Shown: piece after piece, positions 37,901-50,192 of the stretch | Position numbering within the stretch: the stretch's first letter is position 1 | Layout of the letters: each line of letters opens with the position of its first letter | DNA from: Cymbidium sinense | Lineage: Eukaryota; Streptophyta; Magnoliopsida; Asparagales; Orchidaceae | Direction of reading: 5' to 3' | Length of the DNA: 64,000 bases | NCBI GenBank assembly: GCA_021442155.1 | Contig: CM038228.1 | Span: 83,778,114-83,842,113 of the forward strand | Notes under the pieces: model-generated | The model's database searches: none | What the model saw: the letters and a program-made list of their open reading frames with translations, nothing else | Told to the model about the DNA's origin: nothing | Made by a program: the position numbers and the translations under genes

Positions 37901-40900
37901 AAAACTATGCTAAAAGAAAAGAGAAGGAAAGCCACACTATGCACATCTTCATATTTATATCTACATGCAAGCTTATATATAATTATAAATAGCACACTTT
38001 TCGTTTTATGTATTTGACTTATAAATTTTGAAAATAGTTTTGGATTTAGTAGTGATAATAGCCATTCATATTTTTTACTTAGCCAAAACATACAATTTGA
38101 CATAAGGAAAAAATTTTATTTTGATTTTTAAAAGATATGAATGCATAAATTTCACAAGACATACACATTTAGCATGCTAGGAAATAAATAAAGTGTTGAA
38201 AGCAATGTAAATTCATTCACCCTAATTAATTCCTAAAGACAATCTTATGAAATAAGAAAGTTTAAAGTGAATCAAAGTTTGTTTAATGTGATTTTTGTTT
38301 TGAATTTGTTATATGTTTGATTTAGGAAATGTGAAAGAATGTTTGCTAGTCCTAACCCATTTCCCCCATGTGTATGACATTTTAGTTTAATCTTTAGATG
38401 ATTAGATGATTTTATATTTTGATTAAGTGTATGAATTAAGTGTGTTAATTACCCTTATTTATGACCTTAGCATATTTAATCAAATAATTATGAGCCAATG
38501 ATATGACATAAAACCACACAAGGAATTTAAATCAAAGAATGAAAGAAAAAGGGCTAATGCATTTGGCTCATGATTAATGATTAATTAAGCTTTAAGTTAA
38601 GTTAAGATTTCATAACCCCTCTCACACATGTGAGTTGGATTTTGATTTTCTTAATTTACTTAAGTTATTGAACACCTAAGCATCTACCCAAGATGGATTA
38701 GTTAAGTTCTGGAAGGTTTTAGAATTTTATCAAATTGATTAAGTAGGTAATTAGTGAATTAATCTTTAATTAAGTTTGGATTAAGGAAGAAAGAGGGGTT
38801 TTATGGAATAGATTAAGGAAAACATCCTAAAATTATTCCCTAAACCTCTTGTTTACTTAAACAAACCTTAATTAACTCAATCAAGGGGCTAAACCACTAA
38901 TTACACACTTAATTAAACTTAATTTCATTAAGAGGGTAATTAGAAATTAATCTAACAATTCCTCTAATTAAACCATCAATAAATCCCAAGAAAATTAGAG
39001 GAGGCAGAAGTCATCCCACTAATCATACACAAGAAGTTTGGGAATAATCAGTTGGGTAATTAAAGAGAATTAGCAAAATCAAATTCCTAATAAAACCCAA
39101 ATCCAGCAAATAACACTATTTGAAATCCATCAAAATCAATTTTATAATATTCTAGATTTAAATACCTTTCATATGCAATTTATTTCACATTTTTTTTTAT
39201 TTTCCTACACTTAGATATGAATTTTTGAAGTTTCTAAGCTTAATTAGGTAATTTAAATCCCTAATTATATAGTTAATCTCCGCCACTAATGATGACGGGA
39301 AGCTTTCCATGTGGCATGATGGGATTCACTATTTAAGTTATCACATCGTAGCGACGCGTCAGCGGTGACACTACGTGCTTTCTCCCTATCTGAGATTAGA
39401 TCCATAGTTCTACAGGATTAAACGATGGATCCTACGTGTTTTAATCACGGTCGTCCATCCAAATTGTGTGGATGGATGGCTCATGATTCACCCCTAATCT
39501 TCCCTATGGGAGATGGACACCGTCCATCTTCTAAGGAAAGATCCGAGCTCGATTGAACTTGAATTGAATCCAAATTCAACCCACACCTTAACCATACAAG
39601 GGAGATAACATTTAATGGCTAGAATCTTATGAGATAAAGCTTCACTTCACAAAGGACCAGACCATGGCTAGATTGAGCTCGGTTTAATGGCTTACCTTGC
39701 CGGAAGCTATAACCGACACTCAATTCCCTTGGAGAAGCTTTTTCTAGTGGAGATGAAGCTTTGTTAAAGTTTGGAGGTGTTGAAATTGGGTAGATCCTTC
39801 TAGAGGCCAACTTCACCTTCACTTGAGCTCGGTCTTGGTTGAAGTAGCACCTCCCTTGCCTTAGAAACTTAGCAAAATGTCTAGGAAAGTTCAATTTGAT
39901 CCTCTGATGAAGCTTGAAAAGTGAATTGGATTGGTATTGAGTGTGGGGTTAGATTGAATTTCAATGGAGTTCCCCTATTTTTAGTCTAAGAAAACCAAGA
40001 AGATGGTAACTCTAACTCACTCTAGGAAGCTTGGGAACACTAGCAATGGCTTGCTCTAAGTTCCTATGCTTCAATCTAATAGGACAGAATGAAATTTTTA
40101 TGAAATTAGGGGGTGTATATCTCCCCCTAGAGCAATCGGATGGTCGAGCCTTCTCTTGCCATTTTGATCCAATTGAGCTCCTTGAATGGGTTTGTTAGGC
40201 TATTTGACATGTCATTGCATTCAGTTTGGTCATAGGGAGGTAGTGGGAGCGTGCCATGTGCTTGAAATGGGTGGAGGAATAATTCCCATGTGGCCATTTT
40301 CAAGAAAGTGGTCAGTTTTGACCTTAGGCTAGGTTGGGTTAACCCAGACCCATTGGGTTAGGTGCACCACACTCACTAGTGTCCACTTGGTCCATTAAGA
40401 GGGTGTCATGTCGTTATGAAGAGGAATTGACCAAATTCCAAGTGAATTTGGCCAAATTTTAACCTATGTAAAGTTTGGCTGGGTTTCAATTTGATTATGT
40501 TTGGTATGTTTGAAAAAAGGTTAGTGGTCATTGAATTTAGAATTTGATGTGATTTGGCTCATGTTTGACCCATTTGACCAATTGGTCAAACCAAGGGTTG
40601 GTTCAAGTTCATATGACCATTTGAAATCTTTTAGTGGCTTTAGTTTGATTCAATTAGGTTTATATTTGGTTTTGGTTCAACTGAGTTCATTTAGGTCAAA
40701 TGGGTATAGTTTGACCAAATTGACCCATTTGACCTATTTGGGTTTGGACATGGGTTGGTTCATGTTTTATTGGTCATATGAAATGGATTGGTATCTTTAT
40801 TTCCAATCAATTTGGCTTATATTTGAGTTTGGCTCAATATGACCCTTTAGGTCAAGTTGGACTCAAGGTCAATTGGGCTAGGTTAGTTCTAGTTGGCCAA

Positions 40901-42756
40901 TTGAGACTTTGGTCAAGTTAAACAATCATTTTGGAATGAACTTGACCCATTAGTTTCAATTAGATGAAGTTTTGACACATTTTTACTTTTTAGGTTAAGT
41001 TGGGTCAACTTAGGTCAAGTGGTCAATTGGGCAAGGTTAGGCTCAAATGTTGACTTGGCCATGTTCAAACATTGGTCATGAATGAGTTTTGATCAATGGT
41101 TTCAATCAATTTGGCATATGATGGATTTTGGCTAGTTTAGGTTTTATTTTGGCTAAGTGTTGACTTGGTCAACCCTTAGGTTTGACTTGGTTTGACCTGA
41201 TTTGGGTGATTGATCATCTTATGATGATTGTTGTTCACAATATGAGGCTTAGATGAGCTTAGTTCAATCCAATTTGGTTAGGATTAGAATTTGGCTCATA
41301 AGGGTACTTTAGGTCACTTTGGGTCAAGTGAGCCTAAGTAGATCAAATGGCTTGTTCAAAGCTTAATTTGAGTTTGATTGAACTCTCATATGGACTTATG
41401 ATTGAAATATAAATCCATTTGCAAGTGGTTTGAAGCAAAATGGGTGTTTATTCATTTGACAATTTCAAGTTCAAAAGGATGAACATGAATTTGACTTAGG
41501 TTTAATTTTTGAATTGAATTTTGGTTTGATGATTGAAGTTTATGTTTATATTTGCATTCTTGATTGAAGGATCGATTGAATCATGAAGAAAAATCAGGAG
41601 TTTGGCTTGATTTGAAATTGATTTGGCTAAGTTCAAGATTTTGACTTGAAAGGCTTAGGTTGGATTTTGATGGATTTGGGTTTGAGTTTTGGACTTGGTT
41701 TTGGTTGTTTGAATTTATATTTAATTTATATATGTGAATGTAAATCAAAATATCAATGGGTTATGAGAAAATTTCATGAATTTGAAGTGATTTGAACTTG
41801 ATTTAGGCTAAGTCCTTAAGAGGGAATCAAGGTGATCTAAGTAAGATTTTTTGATTTGGATTTGGATTTTGGATTTAGTTTAATTGATTTGAATTTATAT
41901 TTCATTTATATTTGTGAATATAAATGAGAATATAAATGAGTTATGAGAAAATTTCATCAATTTGAAGTGGGTTGAACTTGATTTGGGCTAAGTCCTTTAA
42001 AGGGAATCAAAGGACTTAGGAAAGATTTTGATTTGGATTTAAATTTGGAATTTGGTTTGATTGATTTGAATTTATATTTCATTTATATATGTAAATATAA
42101 ATAAGAATATAAATGGGTTATGAAAAAATTTCATTAGTTTGATTTGATTTGAACTTGATTTGGGCTAAGTCCTTAAGAAGGAATCAAAGGACTTAGGAAA
42201 GATTTTTTATTTGGATTTGAATTTGGAATTTGGTTTGATTGATTTGAATTTATATTTCATTTATATATGTGAATATAAATAAGAATATAAATGGGTTGTG
42301 AGAAAATTTCATGAGTTTGAATTGATTTGGATTAGATTCGGGCTAAGTCCTTAAGAGGGAATCAAATGACGTAGGAAAGATTTTTGAACTTGGAATATCA
42401 ATCATAGGCTTTAATCATAAGTTTCAATCATGTGTTTCAATTATTTGGCATTGATTTGGGTTTGGAGAAAATCAATTAAGCTGGAATTGATTTAGGTTTC
42501 ATGTTGATTTGATTTGGAGTTTGACTTGAAGGAAGGAAGTGAGGAATGTGTTTCAAGCTATAGGGTAAGCAAATTTTTCTAACACCCCTAAGGCATGACC
42601 TATTTATATGGATAACTCTTCTAAGTCTCTAGGGCTAGGTTGAATTTTCACCTAATCACTAGATATATCTTAAGACTAAAGAACTCTTAAAGTCTAAGAG
42701 GAGTCTTATGTCCAAGATGGATGGGTTGAAAACTCATCCTAAAAATGAGGTCAACA
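34993..42756 (-). mobile_element. LTR2: solo LTR, 7.76 kb, subfamily B, nested in element 1
   Basis: It begins TATGGTGAAATATTTTT (first TG mutated to TA) and ends GTCAACA, with an exact 5-bp TSD ACCCT on both sides. No internal retroelement sequence accompanies it, so it is a solo LTR left by recombination between the two LTRs of a full copy. It carries the shared LTR landmarks ('gatcgggtatga' block at 35,125, GC-rich centre at 39,290-39,410, TTGACC zone at 40,420-41,340) but differs from LTR1 and LTR3 by a single copy of the 235-bp unit and by a four-copy ~177-bp array near its right end. Frames at 36,777, 37,287, 37,822, 39,619 and 40,531 have no family match and no conservation among copies. 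Confidence 0.9.
41690..42400 (-). repeat. Four-copy ~177-bp array, subfamily-B marker, in LTR2
   Basis: Anchors 'gaatttatatttcatttata' start near 41,714, 41,892, 42,067 and 42,245 (the first copy has one change). Each unit continues with 'gaatataaat..gaatataaatgggttatgagaaa', an ATTTGATTTGAA part and 'gggctaagtccttaag'. LTR4 has the matching four-copy array with a shorter unit; LTR1 and LTR3 lack it. Confidence 0.85.
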
Positions 42757-42761
42757 ACCCT
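42757..42761. repeat. LTR2 target site duplication, right copy
   Basis: ACCCT, identical to 34,988-34,992, followed by gttggtttacaaggg, which continues element 1's 3' region. Confidence 0.9.
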
Positions 42762-42983
42762 GTTGGTTTACAAGGGACCACACTAAGAAGGAGCTCATCA
42801 CCCATCTCTCGACTTATCGGACCAAGGAGAAATTCCATCCGTAAGTCAAATTCTCCAACCATAAGGGTGGCTACTAGGAATAGGGAACTGTCTAATCCAA
42901 GAGTAACTCGAGTAGTGTCTAAATGGGGTTGCTAAGGACATGATCTAGATAGAGTGCTCACAGAGGAGGTACCGCTGGGGGCG
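42762..42983 (-). repeat. Element 1 3' untranslated region, second part
   Basis: This matches 59,039-59,261 of element 2 ('caagggaccacact', 'ctccaaccataggggtggct', 'gtgtctaaatggggttgcta'). It stops at ...ctgggggcg, exactly where LTR3 begins, while the undisturbed homologue continues ggggcg/ttatgcaata. The break is therefore the insertion site of element 2, and GGGCG (42,979-42,983) is its predicted left TSD. Confidence 0.8.
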
Positions 42984-45900
42984 TGTGGTGTTTATTTTTT
43001 CATTCATATGATGAGGAGGGGGGGGCACAATGTAGATCTGAGGGTATACTTATTGAGGTGATCGGGTATGACATTGAGGAATAATGTACTATCTTAAAAG
43101 ATAGAAGTCACTACTCTACAATAGAGCTAATCACCTAATAAAGACTCCTAAGGCATGATGTCACTTCAAATATACCAGAGATTTTTCCTTACTTTACATG
43201 GATAAAAAAGTAGGGTTTATTTAAATCGGGTTTTAAAGTTACCTATGGGGGCAAGCCCCCATAGTTAATTACATCTTAAGGAAGGTGAATTTCTTAAGAA
43301 TACTCTCGATTAAAGTAGAAAATTATTATATCCAAAGAATTCAAATATATGACTATTAATAAATTAGTTGTGTTTTTAGAAACTCAAGTGGGATGGATCA
43401 AAAGGGAAGAGTTATTATCAAAATCAAAGGAGATGAGTAGGGAGTGTTCATGATACTAGGAAGGCTAGTGAGCACTGCAATCTATCCTATGATTGAGCTT
43501 TATATATTTAAAGTTGAGTTGATTTATTTATTTGAGTTAAAATTTTATTAGAAAACTATGACTTATAATTCCACAATATAAGATTGTGGAAATGCCTAAG
43601 AGGTGAGGATTTATGCTTATAGCTTGCAAAGGGAAGTAACAACCTAAGATTCTAAATCTAGAGAGCTTTGGCGAGGGCCAAAGTATGAACTAAATCTAAG
43701 GCAAAAATAAGTATATTATTTACCTCCACAAGAGAGAATAAACTACCCGACTATTGGACTTGTTATGCTATCGCCTAACTCCCATAATGCTAAATTCATG
43801 TAAGCAGGTCATATGCATTTGCAAGATGACTAGGCTATTATTATTTAGAAAAGAGACTAAGTCCTTAAACCTACTCCCTAAGAGACTAAAGAATGAGGGG
43901 TATGAATAATGACTTAAATATAATGCAAATGTTTATCAAATTTTATTTAATTTGGGACTTTTTATTTTGACACAGGATATCAGATTTTTTAAGCCTAAAT
44001 GCATGAGAAGTTGATTATGGGCCAAATTAAAATGGAAAGAGGTGTTCTTCCACCATAGTATCTGAAAGCTTAAGCCCATTCTATCTGGCAAAGATGGAAG
44101 CTCTCTAATAATAAGAGTGAAATAAGATGATTATGCATGATATTAAACATATAATATCCAGCTAAGGGGGTTGCAAAATATTTTATTATCTTGATTTAAT
44201 ACTTAGGCTTTTATGTGAGATTATGAGTTGTTTTAAAAGTTTACTTATGAGTTATTAATGAGATAGAAAATTTATTTTTTTCTTAAGAACCTAATCGCAT
44301 GCAGGCCATACAACAATCACCACTTATAAAAAAACTATGAAGAGTCATGCCATTTTTATGGTACAAGCTAAACCAAACATCATCAAAATAAATTTATGCA
44401 AGCCATCAATGAATAAAGAATAAATGAGCTCTACCCTTGTACAACCGATTATAAGAGAAGAATTACAATTACAAATGATGGATGTTTTGGGGGGGGGGTC
44501 TTCATTCTTTGTTTCTTTATCTTCCATATCTTCATTTGATTTGCTCCATTTCTTTCTTTCTTTTGGCTTGATTTGGATATGCTTGCTCCAAAAGCATCAT
44601 ATGGTACATAAAGACTTGGTCTTATAACCAATGCTCATTCTAATCCCCCATAACACTCATCCTAATCTTAATGCAAAATTATATTAAAAGAAGGAAAGTA
44701 AATCTAGCTACACCTACAAAATAAATATTAGCTAAACACACCGTACAACCCAAGAAGTTATATGAATAATTTGGACTTAGCACCCCACATATGGGTAACC
44801 AAGCCCTCTTGTCCTAACTTGGGTTATGCTTAGGGGCTAAGCAACCTGCACAGTAAAAAACATTTATATTTTTATTTATCTGCGCCTTTAGGATAACCCC
44901 CCTACAGAAAGCATAATTAGGATAACATCGGCTTAACATCTAGACTACACACATACACCCTAGCATCCAGTCTATAACAATACATCATAAAATAAGCATA
45001 CATTAAACTATACACTACCCTAACATAAAGTTAGAAATGGTAACTTAGTCTAATATGTGTGCATTAAAGCTTGTGTGGTATGACATAACTGGCTTTAGAG
45101 TTGTAATTTGCTAAGTGTGAGGGATTTAATTTATAAAGGGTTGATTTCTCTTTAAGTGATTTAACTGATTTGAAGATTTTACTTAGTGTTTTCTTTTGTT
45201 TCATATGGCCTACACTTAACAACTAAATGTTATAAAGAGAAGAAAGAGAACCTCTCTTTCATCCCCTAAGTCACTTATTAATTTCCTTTAAGTTAATCCA
45301 AGTTTAGGTTCACCATAAATGATCTTATTTAATAAGAAAGAAATCTTAAGATTAATTAGAATGGATTACTATCACATAACACATATTCATTCATTTCTTT
45401 CCATTATGTATATCATGCATATGAGTAAATCCTAAGCATACCTATACATGCAATTTATATATTTTTTAGCATACTTGAATGATGAATGCAAAGAAGTGTA
45501 TTTGGAATTTAAATATTTCATTTGATTAAATTATGAGTGCATGCCTTTTAATAGGAAAGAGGGATTTTTCATCCATTAGCTAGATACATATTTATATGGA
45601 AAAAGTTTTAAGTGAGTACATCGTCAGTGTTTTACACCAGACCTACCTAGGGCTATTAAAGCCTCATAGCCCCGACGTGACCTAACTAATATACCACTTT
45701 TCTTAGATACATATAGATGTACAAATAACTACAACCATAAGAAAAACCCATGCAAAAGTTGTACTTGATTTATTTGATTTATGATTTTTATTCATTGGCC
45801 ATATCATACATACACATGTATAAGAGTTTTAAGTGAGTACGATGCCATTGTTCTACACTAGGGTGTAAGGTATAAGACCTACTTAGAGCCACTTAATGCT

Positions 45901-48900
45901 TCATAGCCCCAGGGTGTCCAGACTAATATACCAATTTTCTCAGATACATGTGAATGTACAAAAAAAACCAAAAGAACGAGAAGTCATGCAAGAAGTCATA
46001 TTTGATTTGATTATTTGATTTACATATGCAGTATAAAATTCTTCCTAAGTCTTGATATGGAGATACATAATAATAGATTTAGACAAATGTTGTGTTCTTT
46101 TCAAATGAACGATACATTTGTAAATCCTATGTGAATCCATGTAAGATATGGAAAGAGAGCTTCATATTGCATATCTTATATTGTCAACACATGCAAACTT
46201 ATAGATATTTGTAATTAACATCACTCCATTTATTATAATTGATTTATGAGCTTTTTAAAAATATTTTTTTATTTAGTAGTAATAATAGCCACACCTATTT
46301 TTAGTTTAAGTCAACACATGCAATTTAACATAAAAGAAATCATTTAATTTAGTTAATTTTATAAGAAATGAATGCATTATTACACATGGAAAGTAATATT
46401 TAACATGAATAGAAAGAAATAAAAGAACATAAGCACATGATCTCATTCATTCCAATTAATTTCTAAAGATAATCATACTAAATAAGGCTATTTAAAATAA
46501 ACCAAAATTCTTTAATGTCATTTCATTTTGAGTTTAGCTTGATTTAGGGAATATGAAAGAGGTTTCCTAGTCCTAATCCCATTCCCCATGTGTGAGTTAA
46601 TTTTGGTTTAAGGAAGAAGTAATTAAATTGATTTTATGATTTAATTAGGTTAGGGTAAAAATTAAGTGGATTAATTAACCCTTGTTTACATCACCTTAAG
46701 TTAATTAACTAATTAATGATGAGCCAATATGATATGCAACCACATGAAAAGTAAATTTGCAATGCTCTTAAGAAATGAAAGGGACCTAATGCAATTGGCT
46801 CATAATTAATAGTTAATTAAGCTTAAGGAATCTCACTTAACTACTTTTATTGTTTTCTCACATGTGTGAGCTAACCATAATTTCATCATCTCTCACTTTG
46901 GGTCATTGGACACCTAAAGAGCTACCCAAGTTTAAATTAAAAGTTGTTTAGGTATGAAATAAATTTTAGATTGAGTTAATCAAGTTTGTTAATTAATTGA
47001 TTGAATTCTTTGATTATATTTTGATTAGAATGATGAAATTAACTTAGGGGAAGGGGTCAAGGATAAGGCCTCAATCCTTCACACCTAAGTCACTTCAAGC
47101 ACTCAATTAGGTTCTAATTTTTATCTTGGAGATTAATTAATTACCTCATTAATCATTAATTAATCAAATTCCAAAGAGTAAAGGAGACTTAGGTAATGAA
47201 TTAGGAAAAGTATCCCAACCACATTCCCTAAGCTCTCTCACTGTTCAATCGAGGTGATTAGGCTTAAATAATTAATTAAACTACTACTCATTCATTAATT
47301 ATTATTAATTAGATTAAGAAAGTGATTAAGGTTTAATTAATTGATTTACCTAATTAAGCAACCAATAAAATCTCTGAAAAATAAGGGAGGCAAAGGTCAT
47401 CCCCTAAATATCCACAAAAAGTTTATGATTAATTGGATGGTTAATTAAGGAGTAATTAAGTTAATTACATTTTCAATTAAACCAAAATCACTATTGAAAA
47501 TTAATTAATAATAATTTTCCTGGATTCTACTCTGAAATATCTTTAAAATGAGCCTAAGTTTTTATTTTTTTGGATTTTTCTATAATTAGTTATGAATTTA
47601 GGAAGTTTTAAGATTAAAAACTAATTAATTTGCCCTAATTAGAGACTTAATCCCCACATGTCGGTGGATGACGCGCGGCTTTCCACGTGGCATGATGAGA
47701 TTTTCTATTTAAATTGTCACATCCAAGTGCTGACTCGGATGGTAGCGCACGCATTAACTCTGTCGACCATCCGATCTAAGATAGGATGACCTTGATTTTT
47801 GAGGGATTAATTAGAGGCTCTAAGAGTGATCTGATCAGGATCGTCCATCTTGATCATGCAAGATGGACGATCCATGATCTATCTCCTCCTGAGTGTCAAA
47901 CAATGTCTATCATCCATCGATCATCGCTCGATCTGAGCTCACCCAAGCTCAGATATAGATGAAAATGATCCCGCACCTTTAGGGTAGCACAACAATCAAA
48001 TCTAATGGTGGAAATCACATGACATGAAAATTTGTTTCACAAAAGACCAAGCTATTTTCATTCAAGGATTAATTTCAATGGCATACCTCATCGGAGCTTA
48101 TGAATGGTGGTTCCAATGATTGAAGAAGCTTTATTTTGTAGAAATGTAGCTCTGTTGAGTCGCACGAGCTTGATTTTGTGTAGTTTGCTCGGAAGACCAA
48201 AGCACTAGATGCAGGTGATCGATCTTGATCAAACTCCACCCTCTGGCCATCAGAAATCTTGGGAAATGATTTGTTCTCAGTCGTTTGGCTTCAAGGAAGG
48301 TGTGTGTAAAGTAATTGCACTTTGGTGGATATTTGAGCAAATGGGAATCGAAGGTGGCCTCCCCTATTTCAATTTTGTATAAAACCGAGAATGAGGATTT
48401 TGGGGAGCTTAGGAAGGCTTGGAAATCGCTCTGGGAACTCTCTCCTTGGCTGTTAGGGTTGAATCAAGTGTGTGAGTTTGAGTGAGAATGAGGGGGTATA
48501 CCCCCTCATTCGTTGGATCGGACGACCATGGCCGATTTGGATTCTTCTTGACCAATTGGACAAATCAAAGGTCAGTGGAGGTCCTTGAGTGCATGATGTT
48601 GCTTAGTTTGGTTGGGTGAGGGTGTGGAGGTGGCTGCCAAGGGAGGAAGTGCTTGTCCTTAGTGGTTTGAAAAGCTAATGGGGATGGGAGGTGATTTCAC
48701 CTCCCATGGATCATCGACCCAACCACCTTTGGGGTCATGGTCCAAGGTGCCTAAGTGGACTTATGAGGTGGGGGTGGGTGGGGGGGGAGAGGAAATGACT
48801 CAATGAGCATGTGTCTTATCTCATGGGATGGCCTAAACCCAAGATCAAAATGGCCATTTGGCTATGAGTGTTTGAATTGGGCAGATTTGGGATGGGTCAA

Positions 48901-50192
48901 AAGTGGGTTAGCTCAAATTTCATGTGGTTTAGAGTTTATTTGATTTGATTTGGCTTGATTTGACCTATTTAGGTTAAATTGGGTTAGGTTGGGTCAAGTT
49001 CACATGACCAATTGGAGTGTATTGGTGTCATTGGATTTATTCAATTTGCTTTGGATTTGATTATGGCTCATTTAGGTCAAATGGGTCAAGTTGACAAATT
49101 TGACCAATTTGACCAAATTGGGTTAGGTTAGGTGTTGAGCCAAGTTCAATTGGCTAATTGAAAATGATTGAAGGCTTTGGTTTGGTTTAATTTGAAATTA
49201 ATTTGGGTTTTGGCTACCCTTCAATTTAGTTGTTAGTCATGTTGACCAATTGGTCAACTTGAGATCAATTATGGCTTTGGTCAAGTTCAATAAGTGATTT
49301 GGAACAAGCTTGAGCCATTGGTTACAATGAATTTGGGCTAGGTTGTGATTTGACCTATTTTGACTTTTTAGGCTAATTTGAGTTAACTTGGGTCAAATGG
49401 CCAATTAGGCTTAGTTTGGCTCAATTTAAGGTTTGGTCATGTTCAATCATTGATTATGAATGGGTTTGAATTAATTTGGCCTATGGTGGATTTTGGCAAG
49501 TTTGGGTTTCATTTGGCCTATGTGTTGACTTGATCAACAGGCTAGGTTGACTTAGTTTGACCCAATTCAAGACAATTGATTAACTTAGGATGATCGTTGA
49601 TCATATTGTGAGGATTGGATAGGCTTAGTTCAATCCAATTTGGGTTAAATTGAAACTTGGCTCAAAAGGTCTTTTAGGTCACTTTGGGGCAAGTGGACCT
49701 AAATGGGTTAATTGGCTTGATCATGGCTTGATTAAAGTTTAGTTATATTGATAAATGGGTTTGAGATGGAAATATAAATCCAATTACAAGTGATTTGGAT
49801 CCATATGGATTTTGGTTCATATGATAATTTCAAGTCAAAATGGGCTAACTTGGGTTTGATTTGTGGTAGCTTGGATTTGATTTGCTAATTATTGTTTGCG
49901 TTTATATTTGGGACAATGATTGAAGGAATGATTGAATCATGAAGGAATCCATGAGTTTTGAATTGGTTTGGGTAACATTTAGCCAAGTTCAAGAATTTGG
50001 CTAAAATGACTAAAATTGAGAATTTGATTTGATTTGAGTTTCAATCATTTGGAGTTTAGAATTGATTTATGGTTTGAAATTTTGATTTGAATTTGATAAT
50101 TGAATAGATCAATTGGATTGGGGTTGATTTGAATTTGGTTAAGGCTAAGTCTATAAGATAAAATCAAAGGGCTTAGGAAGGGATTTGGAATT
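42984..50192 (-). repeat. LTR3, main part (3' LTR of element 2, subfamily A)
   Basis: It starts TGTGGTGTTTATTTT, like LTR1. It holds the 'gatcgggtatga' block (43,060), the doubled 235-bp unit (45,608 and 45,828), a GC-rich centre with CCACGTGG (47,650-47,770) and a TTGACC zone (48,890-49,700). It is cut at 50,192 in 'gggatttggaatt' by LTR4. The frames at 44,345-44,631 and 48,131-48,340 have no family match and are not conserved in the other LTRs. Confidence 0.85.
50188..50192. repeat. LTR4 target site duplication, left copy
   Basis: GAATT, against GAGTT at 57,729-57,733. LTR1 reads GAGTT at the same place (33,264-33,268), so the left copy carries a later G-to-A change. Confidence 0.85.
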
